NCBI RefSeq assembly: GCF_000721495.1
Contig: NZ_JOHY01000091.1
Span: forward strand, 1 to 16,741
Origin: Streptomyces sp. NRRL F-5123
GTDB lineage: Bacteria > Actinomycetota > Actinomycetes > Streptomycetales > Streptomycetaceae
Direction of reading: 5' to 3'
Length of the DNA stretch: 16,741 nt
The notes below the pieces were generated by a model. The model was not told where the DNA came from and searched no databases. It saw nothing but the letters and a program-made list of their open reading frames with translations. Position numbers and translations under genes: made by a program. Below are positions 9,992-16,741 of the stretch, one piece after another. Position 1 is the stretch's first letter, and each line of letters opens with the position of its first letter.

Positions 9992-12900
9992 GAGCCGGTC
10001 GCCATCGTCGCCATGGCCTGCCGCTACCCCGGCGGGGTCGGGTCACCCGAGGACCTGTGGGAGCTGGTCGCGTCCGGCCGGCACGCGATGACCGCCTTCC
10101 CCGCCGACCGGGGCTGGGACCTGGACCGGCTCTTCCACCCCGACCCCGCCCACCCCGGCACCAGCTACGCCCGCGAGGGCGGGTTCCTGCACGAAGCCGC
10201 GTTGTTCGACCCGGAGTTCTTCGGCATCAGCCCGCGCGAGGCCGGGGCGATCGACCCGCAGCAGCGGCTGCTGCTGGAGGTCGCCTGGGAGGCGCTGGAA
10301 CGGGCGGGCATCCCCGCGGTGTCGCTGCGCGGCGCGCCCGTCGGGGTGTACGCGGGCACGGCCCTGCCCGGCTTCGGCACCCCGCACGTCGACCCGGCGG
10401 CGGAGGGCCACCTCGTCACCGGCAACGCGCCCAGCGTGCTGTCCGGCCGGATCGCGTACACCCTCGGCCTGGAGGGGCCGGCGGTCACCGTCGACACGGC
10501 GTGCTCGTCCTCGCTGGTGGCGTTGCACCTGGCGGCGCAGGCGCTGCGCGGCGGGGAGTGCGACCTCGCCCTCGCGGGCGGCGTGACCGTGATGACGACG
10601 CCGTACGTCTTCACCGAGTTCGCGCGGCAGCGCGGCCTGGCCGCCGACAGCCGCTGCAAGGCTTTCGCCGAGGGCGCCGACGGCACGGCCTTCGCCGAGG
10701 GCGCCGGGCTGCTCGTCCTGGAGCGGCTGTCGGACGCGCGGCGCAACGGCCACCGCGTGCTGGCGGTGCTGCGCGGCTCCGCGGTCAACCAGGACGGCGC
10801 GAGCAACGGCCTGACCGCCCCCAACGGCCTCGCGCAGCAGCGGGTGATCCGGCAGGCGCTGGACAACGCCCGCCTGGCCCCCGCCGACGTCGACGCGGTC
10901 GAGGCGCACGGCACCGGCACGGCGCTGGGCGACCCGATCGAGGCGCAGGCGCTGCTGGCGACGTACGGCCGGGACCGGCCCGCGGACCGGCCGCTGCGGC
11001 TGGGCGCGATCAAGCCGAACATCGGCCACACGCAGGGCGCGGCGGGCGTCGCGGGCGTCATCAAGATGGTCATGGCGATGCGGCACGCCACCCTGCCCGC
11101 CCTCCTCCACGCCGACCGCCCCACCCGGGTCGTCGACTGGACCGCCGGAGCGGTGCGCCTGCTCGCCGATCCCCTCCCCTGGCCCGCGGGCGACCGCCGC
11201 CGCAGGGCAGGGGTGTCGTCCTTCGGCATCAGCGGCACGAACGCCCACCTGATCATCGAGGACGTGCCCGCGCAGTGGGCGGCGGAGGCGGGTGCCGGGG
11301 CCGCCGGGACGGCGGGCGGCATCAGCGCGGACGGCCCCGGGCGCGCGGCGGCGGCCGGGGCCGCGGGGCCGGGCGCGAAGGCCGGCGCGGACGCCGCAGG
11401 AACAGCGGAGGAGGCCGCCGGGCCGGCGGCCGGCACCGTTCACGGCACCACCGCACCCGCCGCAGATGCCGGCACCGGCACCGCCCTCCCGTGGGTGGTG
11501 TCCGCGCGGAGTGCGCGGAGCCTGCGGACGCAGGCCGCGGCGCTCGGCGAGTACGTCGCGGCGCGTCCGGAGGTGCCGGTCGCCGCGGTCGGGCGGGCGC
11601 TGGCCGCCGGCCGCTCGCCGCTGGAGCACCGCGCGGTCGTGCTGGGCGCGGACCGCGGGGAGCTGGCGGCGCGGCTCGCGGATCTCGCCGAGGGGCGGGC
11701 GCACCCCGGGGTGTACGCGCCGGGGAGCGCGGTCCGCCGGGCGGGCACCGCGTTCCTCTTCACCGGGCAGGGCAGCCAGCGCCCCGGCATGGGGCGTGAA
11801 CTGCACGCCGCCTACCCGGTGTTCGCCGCGGCCTTCGACGAGGCCTGCGCCGTACTGGACCCGCTGCTCGGGCGGTCGCTGCGGGAGCTGGTCCTCGCGC
11901 CGCCCGGCGGTACGGGGGCCGGGGAGCTGGACCGTACGGAATTCACCCAGGCCGCGCTGTTCGCGGTCGAGGTCGCGCTGCACCGGCTGGTGGAGTCCTT
12001 CGGGGTGGCGCCCGGGTACGTCGTGGGCCACTCGGTGGGCGGGCTGGTGGCCGCGCACGTCGCGGGCGTGCTGTCGCTGCCGGACGCGGCGCGGCTGGTC
12101 GCGGCCCGGGGGCGGCTGATGCAGGCACTGCCCGCGGGCGGCGCGATGGTCGCCGTGGAGGCCGCCGAGGAGGACGTCGCGGCGCTGCTGGCCGGGCGCG
12201 AGGACCAGGTGTCGCTGGCGGCCGTCAACGGGCCCCGGGCGGTGGTCGTCTCGGGCGACGAGGAGGCGGTCGCGGACATCGCCGGGACGATGCGCGGGCG
12301 CGGGGTGCGCACCCGGCGGCTGCGCGTCGGCCACGCCTTCCACTCGCCCCGCATCGAGCCGGTGCTCGGCGAATTCCGGGAGATCGCGGCCTCGTTGACG
12401 TACGCGCCGCCGCGCATCGCCGTCGTCTCCGACGTCACGGGCGCCCTCGCGGACGCCGAGCAGCTGAGCGACCCGGACTACTGGGTGCGGCACGCACGGC
12501 AGCCGGTGCGCTTCCGGGACGCGGTCGCCGCGCTGCGCGCGGAGGGCGTGTCGCGCTTCCTGGAGCTGGGTCCCGACCCCGTGCTGAGCGCCATGGCCCG
12601 CGGCTGCCTCGCGGCGGAGGAGCCGCCCGGCGAGCCCGCCGTCCTGGCCGGTGCGCTCCGGGAGGGACGTGACGAGCCGCGCACGCTGCTCACCGCGCTG
12701 GCCCGGCTGCACGCGGACGGCGAGACCGTGGACTTCTCCGCCGCCTTCCCCGCCGGGGGCGCCGTCGCCGACCTGCCCACCTACCGCTTCGACCGGCGCC
12801 GCTACTGGCCGGCCGCCGCGGGCCGGGAGGCGGACGTGCGGTCGGCGGGGCTGGAGCGCAGCGGCCACCCGCTGCTCGGCGCCGTCGTCGAGCCGGCGGG

Positions 12901-15900
12901 CGGCGGGCTGCTGCTGACCGGCCGGCTGGCGCTGCGCGACCGGCCCTGGCTCGCCGACCACGCGATCGTCGGCCATGTGCCGCTGCCGGGCACGCTCTTC
13001 GTCGAACTCGCCCTGCACGCGGGCGCCCTGGCCGGCTGCCCGGAGGTCCGGGACCTGACGCTGGAGGCGCCGCTGCTGATGCCCGCGGCGGGCGGCGTGG
13101 AGGTGCAGGTGGCCGTCGCCGCCGGGGACGCCGCCGGGCGGCGCGCGCTCACCGTCCACTCCCGGCCCGCCGGGGAAGACCTCCCCGAGGACGGGGGCCC
13201 GGAAGTCCCCCGCCCCTGGCAGCAGCACGCGACGGCCACCCTCGCCCCGGCGGGCGGCGCGCCGCCCGCCGCCGACTGGCCCGGGCAGTGGCCGCCACCG
13301 GGCGCGCAGGCCCTCGACGCCGCCGCGCTGTACGAGCGGCTGGCGGGCGACGGCTACCGCTACGGTCCCGCCTTCACCGGGCTGCGCGCGGCCTGGCGGG
13401 CGGGCGACGAGATCTTCGCCGAGATCGCGCTCGGCGACGGGCAGCGCGCCGAGAGCGCGGGCTACGCGCTGCACCCGGCGCTGCTGGACGCGGCCCTGCA
13501 CCCGATCGGCGACCTCTTCACCGCCGCGCACCAGGCGGGCGGCGCACCCGGCACCGTCCGGCTCCCCTTCGCCTTCGACGGCGTCCGGCTGTCCGCCCGC
13601 GGCCGCTCCCGCCTCCTGGCCCGCATCACCCCGACCGGCCCGGACACCGTGACGCTGCGGCTGCGCGACGACACCGGCGCGGAGGTCGCGGCTGTCGACA
13701 CCCTGACGCTGCGCACGGTCGCCGCCGACCGCTGGCGCGTCGCCGCGGGAGCCGCGGACCGCTCCCTGCACCTGCTGGAGTGGGAGCCCCTGCCGCTGCC
13801 CGCGGGTGAGCCGCTCCCGGCCGGGCGGTGGGCGCTGGTCACCGCGGGCGCCGCGAAGTCCCCGGCGGAGACGGCGCCTTCCACCGCGGGCGGCGCCCTC
13901 CCGCATCCCGAGGGTACGGATTCCGTCGCGGACCTGGCCGGTACGGGCCCCGCCCGCGGGCAAGCCGACCCGGGCGACACGTACGGCGCGGACCCGGCGG
14001 CCACCGCCCCGCACGGCACTCCCCTCGACACCACCGGCCCGGACGCCACGGCCCCGCGGACCCCCGTCCCGGACCACGCGCGCCCGACCGGCACCGCCCG
14101 CACTCCCGCCGACCCGGACCCGGCGGCCACCGCCCCGCACGGCACTCCCCTCGACACCACCGGTCCGCATCACGCGGGCCCGCACGGCGGGGACCCGCGA
14201 ACCTTCGGCCCGTCCGGCACGGCCGGCGGTCCGCACGACAGCCTGCTCGGCACCGGCGCTCGCACCGACCCCGCCGCGCGGCTCGCGGGCACCCCGCCCG
14301 TACGGCACCGTGACCTCGCCGCGCTGCGTGCCGCCCTCGCCGCCGGGGAGGCGGTCCCCGACGTGGTCGTGCTGGCCGTCGCCGCCGAGCCCGGCGGGGA
14401 GGCGCCCGCACGGGCGCGCGGTGCCGTGCTCGGCGTGCTCGCGCCGCTGCAGGAGTGGCTGGCCGACGAGGTGTTCGCCGGCACCCGGCTGCTCGTCCTC
14501 ACCTCGGGCGCTGTCGGCGCGGGACCCCAGGACGCGGCGGCCGACCCGGCGGGGGCCGCCGTGTGGGGGCTGCTGCGGGCCGCGCAGGCCGAGCACCCCG
14601 GGCGGATCGTCCTCGCGGACGTGAGCGCGACCGGCACCGAAGCCACCTGGGACGCCCTCAGGGCCGCCGCAGCCGGCGACGAGGCCCAACTCGCCCTTCG
14701 CGGCGACCGGCTGCTCGTCCCGCGGCTGGTCGTCGCGCCGCCCGGCGCGGACGCGGCATCCCCGGCGCCCGATCCCGACGGCACCGTCCTCGTCACCGGC
14801 GGTACCGGCGCGCTCGGACGGCTCATCGCCCGGCACCTGGTCGAGAACCACGGCGTCCGGCATCTGCTGCTGGCGGGACGGAGCGGGCCGGACGCCGAGG
14901 GCATCGCCGCCTTCGCGGCCGAACTCGCCGCCGACGTGCGGGTCGAGCGGTGCGACGTCACCGACCCGGCGGCGCTCGCCGCGCTGCTCGCGGGCGTACC
15001 CGCCGCACATCCGCTGACCGCCGTGGTGCACGCCGCGGGCGTCCTCGACGACGGGGTGGTGGGCGCGCTGACGCCCGCGCGGCTCGACGCCGTCATGACC
15101 CCGAAGGCGGACGCCGCCTGGCACCTGCACCGGCTCACCCGCGACGCGGGCCTCGCCGCCTTCGTCCTCTTCTCCTCCGCCGCTTCGGTCCTGGGCAGTC
15201 CGGGGCAGGGCAACTACGGCGCCGCGAACGCCTTCCTCAACGCGCTCGCCGAGGGCATCCGCGCCGAAGGCGGCACCGCGACCGCCCTGGCCTGGGGCCT
15301 GTGGGGCGACGGGGCGGGTATGACCGGGCACCTGGGCTCCGCGGACCTGGCCCGGATGGCCCGCTCGGGCACCGCCGCGATGTCGCGGGAGCAGGGCCTC
15401 GCCCTCTTCGACGCCGCCCTCGGGCAGCCGCACCCCGTGCTCGTCCCGGCCCGCTTCGACCTCGCGGTGCTGCGCGGCCAGGCCGCCGCGGGCCCGCTGC
15501 CGCCGCTGCTGCGCCGCCTCGTCCGCTCCCCGGCGCCCACCGCCGCCGGTGCGGCGGCCACGGGGGCGGCGGAACGGCTGGCGGGGCTGCCCGCGGCGGA
15601 ACGCGAACGGATCCTGACCGATCTGGTACGGGACCAGGTCGCCACCGTCCTGGCCCACCCCGACCCCGCGTCCGTCGAACCGGGCCGGACCTTCCAGCAC
15701 CTCGGCCTGGACTCGCTGACCGCGCTGGAGCTGCGCAACGCGGTGACCGCCGCGACCGGCGTCCGGCTGCCCGCCACGGCCGTCTTCGACTACCCGACCC
15801 CCGAGGCCCTCGTACGCCACCTGCTCGCCCAACTCCCCGGCACCGACACGGCTGCCCCTGCCCCCGCCGCCCCAGCGGTCCGCACCGACGCCGACCCCGT

Positions 15901-16741
15901 CGTGATCGTCGGCATGGCCTGCCACTACCCCGGCGACGTCCACTCCCCCGACGCCCTGTGGCAACTGGTCGCCGACGGGGTGGACGCGACGGGCCCCTTC
16001 CCCACCGACCGCGGCTGGGACCTCGCGGGGCTGTACGACCCGGATCCGGAGCAGCCGGGCCGCAGTTACACCCGCGAGGGCGGCTTCCTGCGCGAAGCCG
16101 CGCTGTTCGACGCCGAGTTCTTCGGCATCAGCCCGCGCGAGGCGCTCGCCACCGACCCGCAGCAGCGGCTGCTGCTGGAGACCGCGTGGCAGGCCTTCGA
16201 GCACGCCCGCATCGACCCGGTGACGCTGCGCGGCAGCCGCACCGCGGTCGTCACCGGCATCATGTACGACGACTACGGCGCGCGCTTCCTCGGCCGCATC
16301 CCGGCGGGCTACGAGGGCCAGATCATGACCGGCAGCACGCCGAGCGTGGCCTCCGGCCGGCTCGCCTACACCTTCGGCCTGGAGGGGCCGACCCTCACCG
16401 TCGACACGGCGTGCTCGTCGTCGCTGGTGGCGATGCACCTGGCCGCGCAGGCGCTGCGCGAGGGCGAGTGCGACCTCGCGCTCGCGGGCGGCGCGACGGT
16501 GATGGCCACGCCGAACACCTTCGTGGAGTTCTCCCGGCAGCGCGGCCTGGCCCCCGACGGCCGCTGCAAGCCCTTCGCGGCTGCCGCGGACGGGACGGGG
16601 TGGGGCGAGGGCGCGGGCCTGCTGGTCCTGGAGCGGCTGTCGGACGCGCGGCGCAACGGCCACCGGGTCCTTGCCGTCGTCCGCGGCTCGGCCGTCAACC
16701 AGGACGGCGCGAGCAACGGCCTGACCGCGCCCAACGGCCCC
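9884..16741 (+). CDS. Type I modular PKS, at least two modules (KS-AT-DH-KR-ACP-KS...; PKS-3), 3' end outside window
   Basis: This frame starts with GTG at 9884 and stays open to the last base, giving 2286 visible residues. The order is N-docking coiled coil (1-36), KS (37-461), an unusually long Ala/Gly linker (466-536), malonyl-type AT (623-925), DH (994-1278), KR structural subdomain with a large insertion (about 1299-1625), catalytic KR (1633-1882), ACP (about 1908-1983), and a second KS truncated by the window edge (from 2004). The first module lacks an ER and should add a malonyl unit and leave an alkene. The N-terminal docking helix suggests it receives the PKS-2 chain. Codon phase is constant at every catalytic motif I checked, so I see no frameshift. 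Confidence 0.96.
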   Translation, partial: MTTEATHERLVDYLKRVAADLHDTRARLREVEDARHEPVAIVAMACRYPGGVGSPEDLWELVASGRHAMTAFPADRGWDLDRLFHPDPAHPGTSYAREGGFLHEAALFDPEFFGISPREAGAIDPQQRLLLEVAWEALERAGIPAVSLRGAPVGVYAGTALPGFGTPHVDPAAEGHLVTGNAPSVLSGRIAYTLGLEGPAVTVDTACSSSLVALHLAAQALRGGECDLALAGGVTVMTTPYVFTEFARQRGLAADSRCKAFAEGADGTAFAEGAGLLVLERLSDARRNGHRVLAVLRGSAVNQDGASNGLTAPNGLAQQRVIRQALDNARLAPADVDAVEAHGTGTALGDPIEAQALLATYGRDRPADRPLRLGAIKPNIGHTQGAAGVAGVIKMVMAMRHATLPALLHADRPTRVVDWTAGAVRLLADPLPWPAGDRRRRAGVSSFGISGTNAHLIIEDVPAQWAAEAGAGAAGTAGGISADGPGRAAAAGAAGPGAKAGADAAGTAEEAAGPAAGTVHGTTAPAADAGTGTALPWVVSARSARSLRTQAAALGEYVAARPEVPVAAVGRALAAGRSPLEHRAVVLGADRGELAARLADLAEGRAHPGVYAPGSAVRRAGTAFLFTGQGSQRPGMGRELHAAYPVFAAAFDEACAVLDPLLGRSLRELVLAPPGGTGAGELDRTEFTQAALFAVEVALHRLVESFGVAPGYVVGHSVGGLVAAHVAGVLSLPDAARLVAARGRLMQALPAGGAMVAVEAAEEDVAALLAGREDQVSLAAVNGPRAVVVSGDEEAVADIAGTMRGRGVRTRRLRVGHAFHSPRIEPVLGEFREIAASLTYAPPRIAVVSDVTGALADAEQLSDPDYWVRHARQPVRFRDAVAALRAEGVSRFLELGPDPVLSAMARGCLAAEEPPGEPAVLAGALREGRDEPRTLLTALARLHADGETVDFSAAFPAGGAVADLPTYRFDRRRYWPAAAGREADVRSAGLERSGHPLLGAVVEPAGGGLLLTGRLALRDRPWLADHAIVGHVPLPGTLFVELALHAGALAGCPEVRDLTLEAPLLMPAAGGVEVQVAVAAGDAAGRRALTVHSRPAGEDLPEDGGPEVPRPWQQHATATLAPAGGAPPAADWPGQWPPPGAQALDAAALYERLAGDGYRYGPAFTGLRAAWRAGDEIFAEIALGDGQRAESAGYALHPALLDAALHPIGDLFTAAHQAGGAPGTVRLPFAFDGVRLSARGRSRLLARITPTGPDTVTLRLRDDTGAEVAAVDTLTLRTVAADRWRVAAGAADRSLHLLEWEPLPLPAGEPLPAGRWALVTAGAAKSPAETAPSTAGGALPHPEGTDSVADLAGTGPARGQADPGDTYGADPAATAPHGTPLDTTGPDATAPRTPVPDHARPTGTARTPADPDPAATAPHGTPLDTTGPHHAGPHGGDPRTFGPSGTAGGPHDSLLGTGARTDPAARLAGTPPVRHRDLAALRAALAAGEAVPDVVVLAVAAEPGGEAPARARGAVLGVLAPLQEWLADEVFAGTRLLVLTSGAVGAGPQDAAADPAGAAVWGLLRAAQAEHPGRIVLADVSATGTEATWDALRAAAAGDEAQLALRGDRLLVPRLVVAPPGADAASPAPDPDGTVLVTGGTGALGRLIARHLVENHGVRHLLLAGRSGPDAEGIAAFAAELAADVRVERCDVTDPAALAALLAGVPAAHPLTAVVHAAGVLDDGVVGALTPARLDAVMTPKADAAWHLHRLTRDAGLAAFVLFSSAASVLGSPGQGNYGAANAFLNALAEGIRAEGGTATALAWGLWGDGAGMTGHLGSADLARMARSGTAAMSREQGLALFDAALGQPHPVLVPARFDLAVLRGQAAAGPLPPLLRRLVRSPAPTAAGAAATGAAERLAGLPAAERERILTDLVRDQVATVLAHPDPASVEPGRTFQHLGLDSLTALELRNAVTAATGVRLPATAVFDYPTPEALVRHLLAQLPGTDTAAPAPAAPAVRTDADPVVIVGMACHYPGDVHSPDALWQLVADGVDATGPFPTDRGWDLAGLYDPDPEQPGRSYTREGGFLREAALFDAEFFGISPREALATDPQQRLLLETAWQAFEHARIDPVTLRGSRTAVVTGIMYDDYGARFLGRIPAGYEGQIMTGSTPSVASGRLAYTFGLEGPTLTVDTACSSSLVAMHLAAQALREGECDLALAGGATVMATPNTFVEFSRQRGLAPDGRCKPFAAAADGTGWGEGAGLLVLERLSDARRNGHRVLAVVRGSAVNQDGASNGLTAPNGP
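9992..11266 (+). other. PKS-3 first ketosynthase domain
   Basis: The catalytic residues are Cys207 in DTACSSS (codon 10502-10504), His342 in EAHGTGT (10907-10909) and His382 in [10 protein letters not shown] (11027-11029). Two small departures are AIVAMAC at the N-terminus, where AIVGMAC is usual, and AIKPNIGH, where SIKSNIGH is usual. Neither touches the triad. It should condense the saturated PKS-2 chain with a malonyl unit. Confidence 0.95.
11279..11491 (+). other. Expanded Ala/Gly-rich linker after the first KS of PKS-3
   Basis: About 71 residues (466-536) between the KS end (IIEDVPAQW) and the next conserved strand ([13 protein letters not shown]) are almost wholly Ala, Gly, Thr, Pro and Asp/Glu. 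The same interval is about 13 residues in PKS-2. It probably forms a flexible spacer between KS and the KS-AT linker domain, with no recognisable function of its own. Confidence 0.7.
11750..12660 (+). other. PKS-3 acyltransferase domain, malonyl-CoA type
   Basis: Motifs are [37 protein letters not shown] with nucleophile Ser717 (codon 12032-12034), and HAFH at residues 817-820 (12332-12343). Together these are the malonyl-CoA set, unlike the two upstream ATs. The residue after GHSVG is Gly, where Glu (GHSVGELAAA) is nearly standard. Other landmarks, including the Arg in AARGRLMQ and the post-[11 protein letters not shown], are normal, so I expect activity. Confidence 0.88.
12863..13720 (+). 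other. PKS-3 dehydratase domain
   Basis: The DH has catalytic His1026 in [10 protein letters not shown] (codon 12959-12961) and Asp1202 in [10 protein letters not shown] (codon 13487-13489). [14 protein letters not shown] and LPFAF complete the motifs. Paired with a B-type KR and no ER, it should give a trans (E) alkene. This DH has the common [10 protein letters not shown] wording, unlike the PGAxLVEW form shared by PKS-1 and PKS-2. Confidence 0.9.
13778..14760 (+). other. PKS-3 KR structural subdomain with a large insertion
   Basis: The subdomain starts at LEWEPLPLP (Trp1300) and RWALVTAG. The expected next elements ([12 protein letters not shown], then [14 protein letters not shown]) are delayed until about 14305. 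Between them, about 13850-14278 encodes roughly 143 residues of Pro, Thr, Asp, Gly, Ala and His. The remainder runs normally through [14 protein letters not shown] and [17 protein letters not shown] into the catalytic half. Confidence 0.8.
13850..14278 (+). repeat. Pro/Thr-rich insertion with a perfect 49-bp direct repeat in PKS-3
   Basis: Within this low-complexity block, bases 13989-14037 recur exactly at 14115-14163, 126 bp (42 codons) apart. Both copies encode [17 protein letters not shown] in the PKS frame. The DNA between the copies reads like decayed variants ([19 protein letters not shown]). The plus strand is markedly C-over-G. No helix, strand or domain pattern is visible, so the block is probably a disordered surface loop. 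Confidence 0.88.
14780..15530 (+). other. PKS-3 catalytic ketoreductase domain, B type
   Basis: The NADPH loop GGTGALG begins at residue 1639. The B-type fingerprint LDD lies at 1721-1723 in HAAGVLDDG. Lys is present in MTPKADAAW, catalytic Ser1765 in FSSAAS and Tyr1778 in GNYGAANAF, and no A-type Trp is seen. It should produce a D-configured beta-hydroxyl for the DH of the same module. Confidence 0.93.
15605..15835 (+). other. PKS-3 first acyl carrier protein domain
   Basis: This is an ACP with [16 protein letters not shown]. The phosphopantetheine Ser is residue 1944 (codon 15713-15715). It is followed by a short Ala/Pro linker (about 20 residues) that leads straight into the next KS, confirming a second module on the same polypeptide. 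Confidence 0.94.
15893..16741 (+). other. PKS-3 second ketosynthase domain, truncated by window end
   Basis: It starts at [15 protein letters not shown] (residue 2004) and has nucleophile Cys2177 in DTACSSS (codon 16412-16414). The window ends in [19 protein letters not shown], before the two catalytic His motifs, so its activity cannot be fully judged. It should receive the predicted alpha,beta-unsaturated chain. Confidence 0.93.

Noticed and set aside
10043..16663. Minus-strand open frame of 2206 codons opposite PKS-3
   Set aside because: Its translation is Arg/Gly/Val-rich with no domain, and every PKS motif lies on the plus strand. Long antisense frames are expected opposite high-G+C genes.

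Overview
This window is a stretch of a type I modular polyketide synthase (PKS) gene cluster. The organism is almost certainly an actinomycete, probably Streptomyces or a close relative. The reasons are the very high G+C content, the strong G/C bias at third codon positions, the GTG start of the third gene, and the assembly-line enzymes themselves. All three large genes lie on the plus strand, head to tail. I cannot name the cluster or its product from sequence alone.

Layout. Bases 1-2810 are the 3' part of a PKS gene (PKS-1) that begins before the window; what is visible is KS-AT linker, AT, DH, ACP and a C-terminal docking tail. Only 13 bp later, 2824-9690 is a complete single-module PKS of 2288 residues (PKS-2): N-docking, KS, AT, DH, ER, KR, ACP, C-docking. 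After a 193-bp gap, 9884 to the window end is a PKS gene without a stop in the window (PKS-3, 2286 residues visible): N-docking, KS, AT, DH, KR, ACP, then the first two thirds of a second KS. The gap holds a 66-codon open frame that overlaps the PKS-2 stop as ATGA and the PKS-3 start as GTGA. It also holds a cytosine-run array that fits the G-quadruplex consensus on the minus strand.

How the genes work together. The C-terminal docking tails (FIDNELG on PKS-1, FIDKELG on PKS-2) and the N-terminal coiled coils of PKS-2 and PKS-3 suggest chain transfer in gene order. AT motifs predict methylmalonyl-CoA for PKS-1, methylmalonyl-CoA for PKS-2 and malonyl-CoA for the first PKS-3 module. The reductive domains predict no ketoreduction in PKS-1 (it has a DH but no KR), full reduction in PKS-2, and an alkene in PKS-3. 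The inferred chain segment is R-CO-CH(CH3)-CH2-CH(CH3)-CH=CH-CO-S-enzyme.

What stands out. (1) PKS-1 keeps an apparently intact DH but has no KR. (2) PKS-2 and PKS-3 both carry Pro/Thr-rich, repeat-containing insertions at the same place, just after the first strand of the KR structural subdomain: a 105-bp tandem duplication in PKS-2, and a roughly 140-residue insert with a perfect 49-bp direct repeat in PKS-3. (3) The PKS-2/PKS-3 junction has a double stop-start overlap. I saw no regulator, transporter, tailoring gene, RNA gene, mobile element or CRISPR array.
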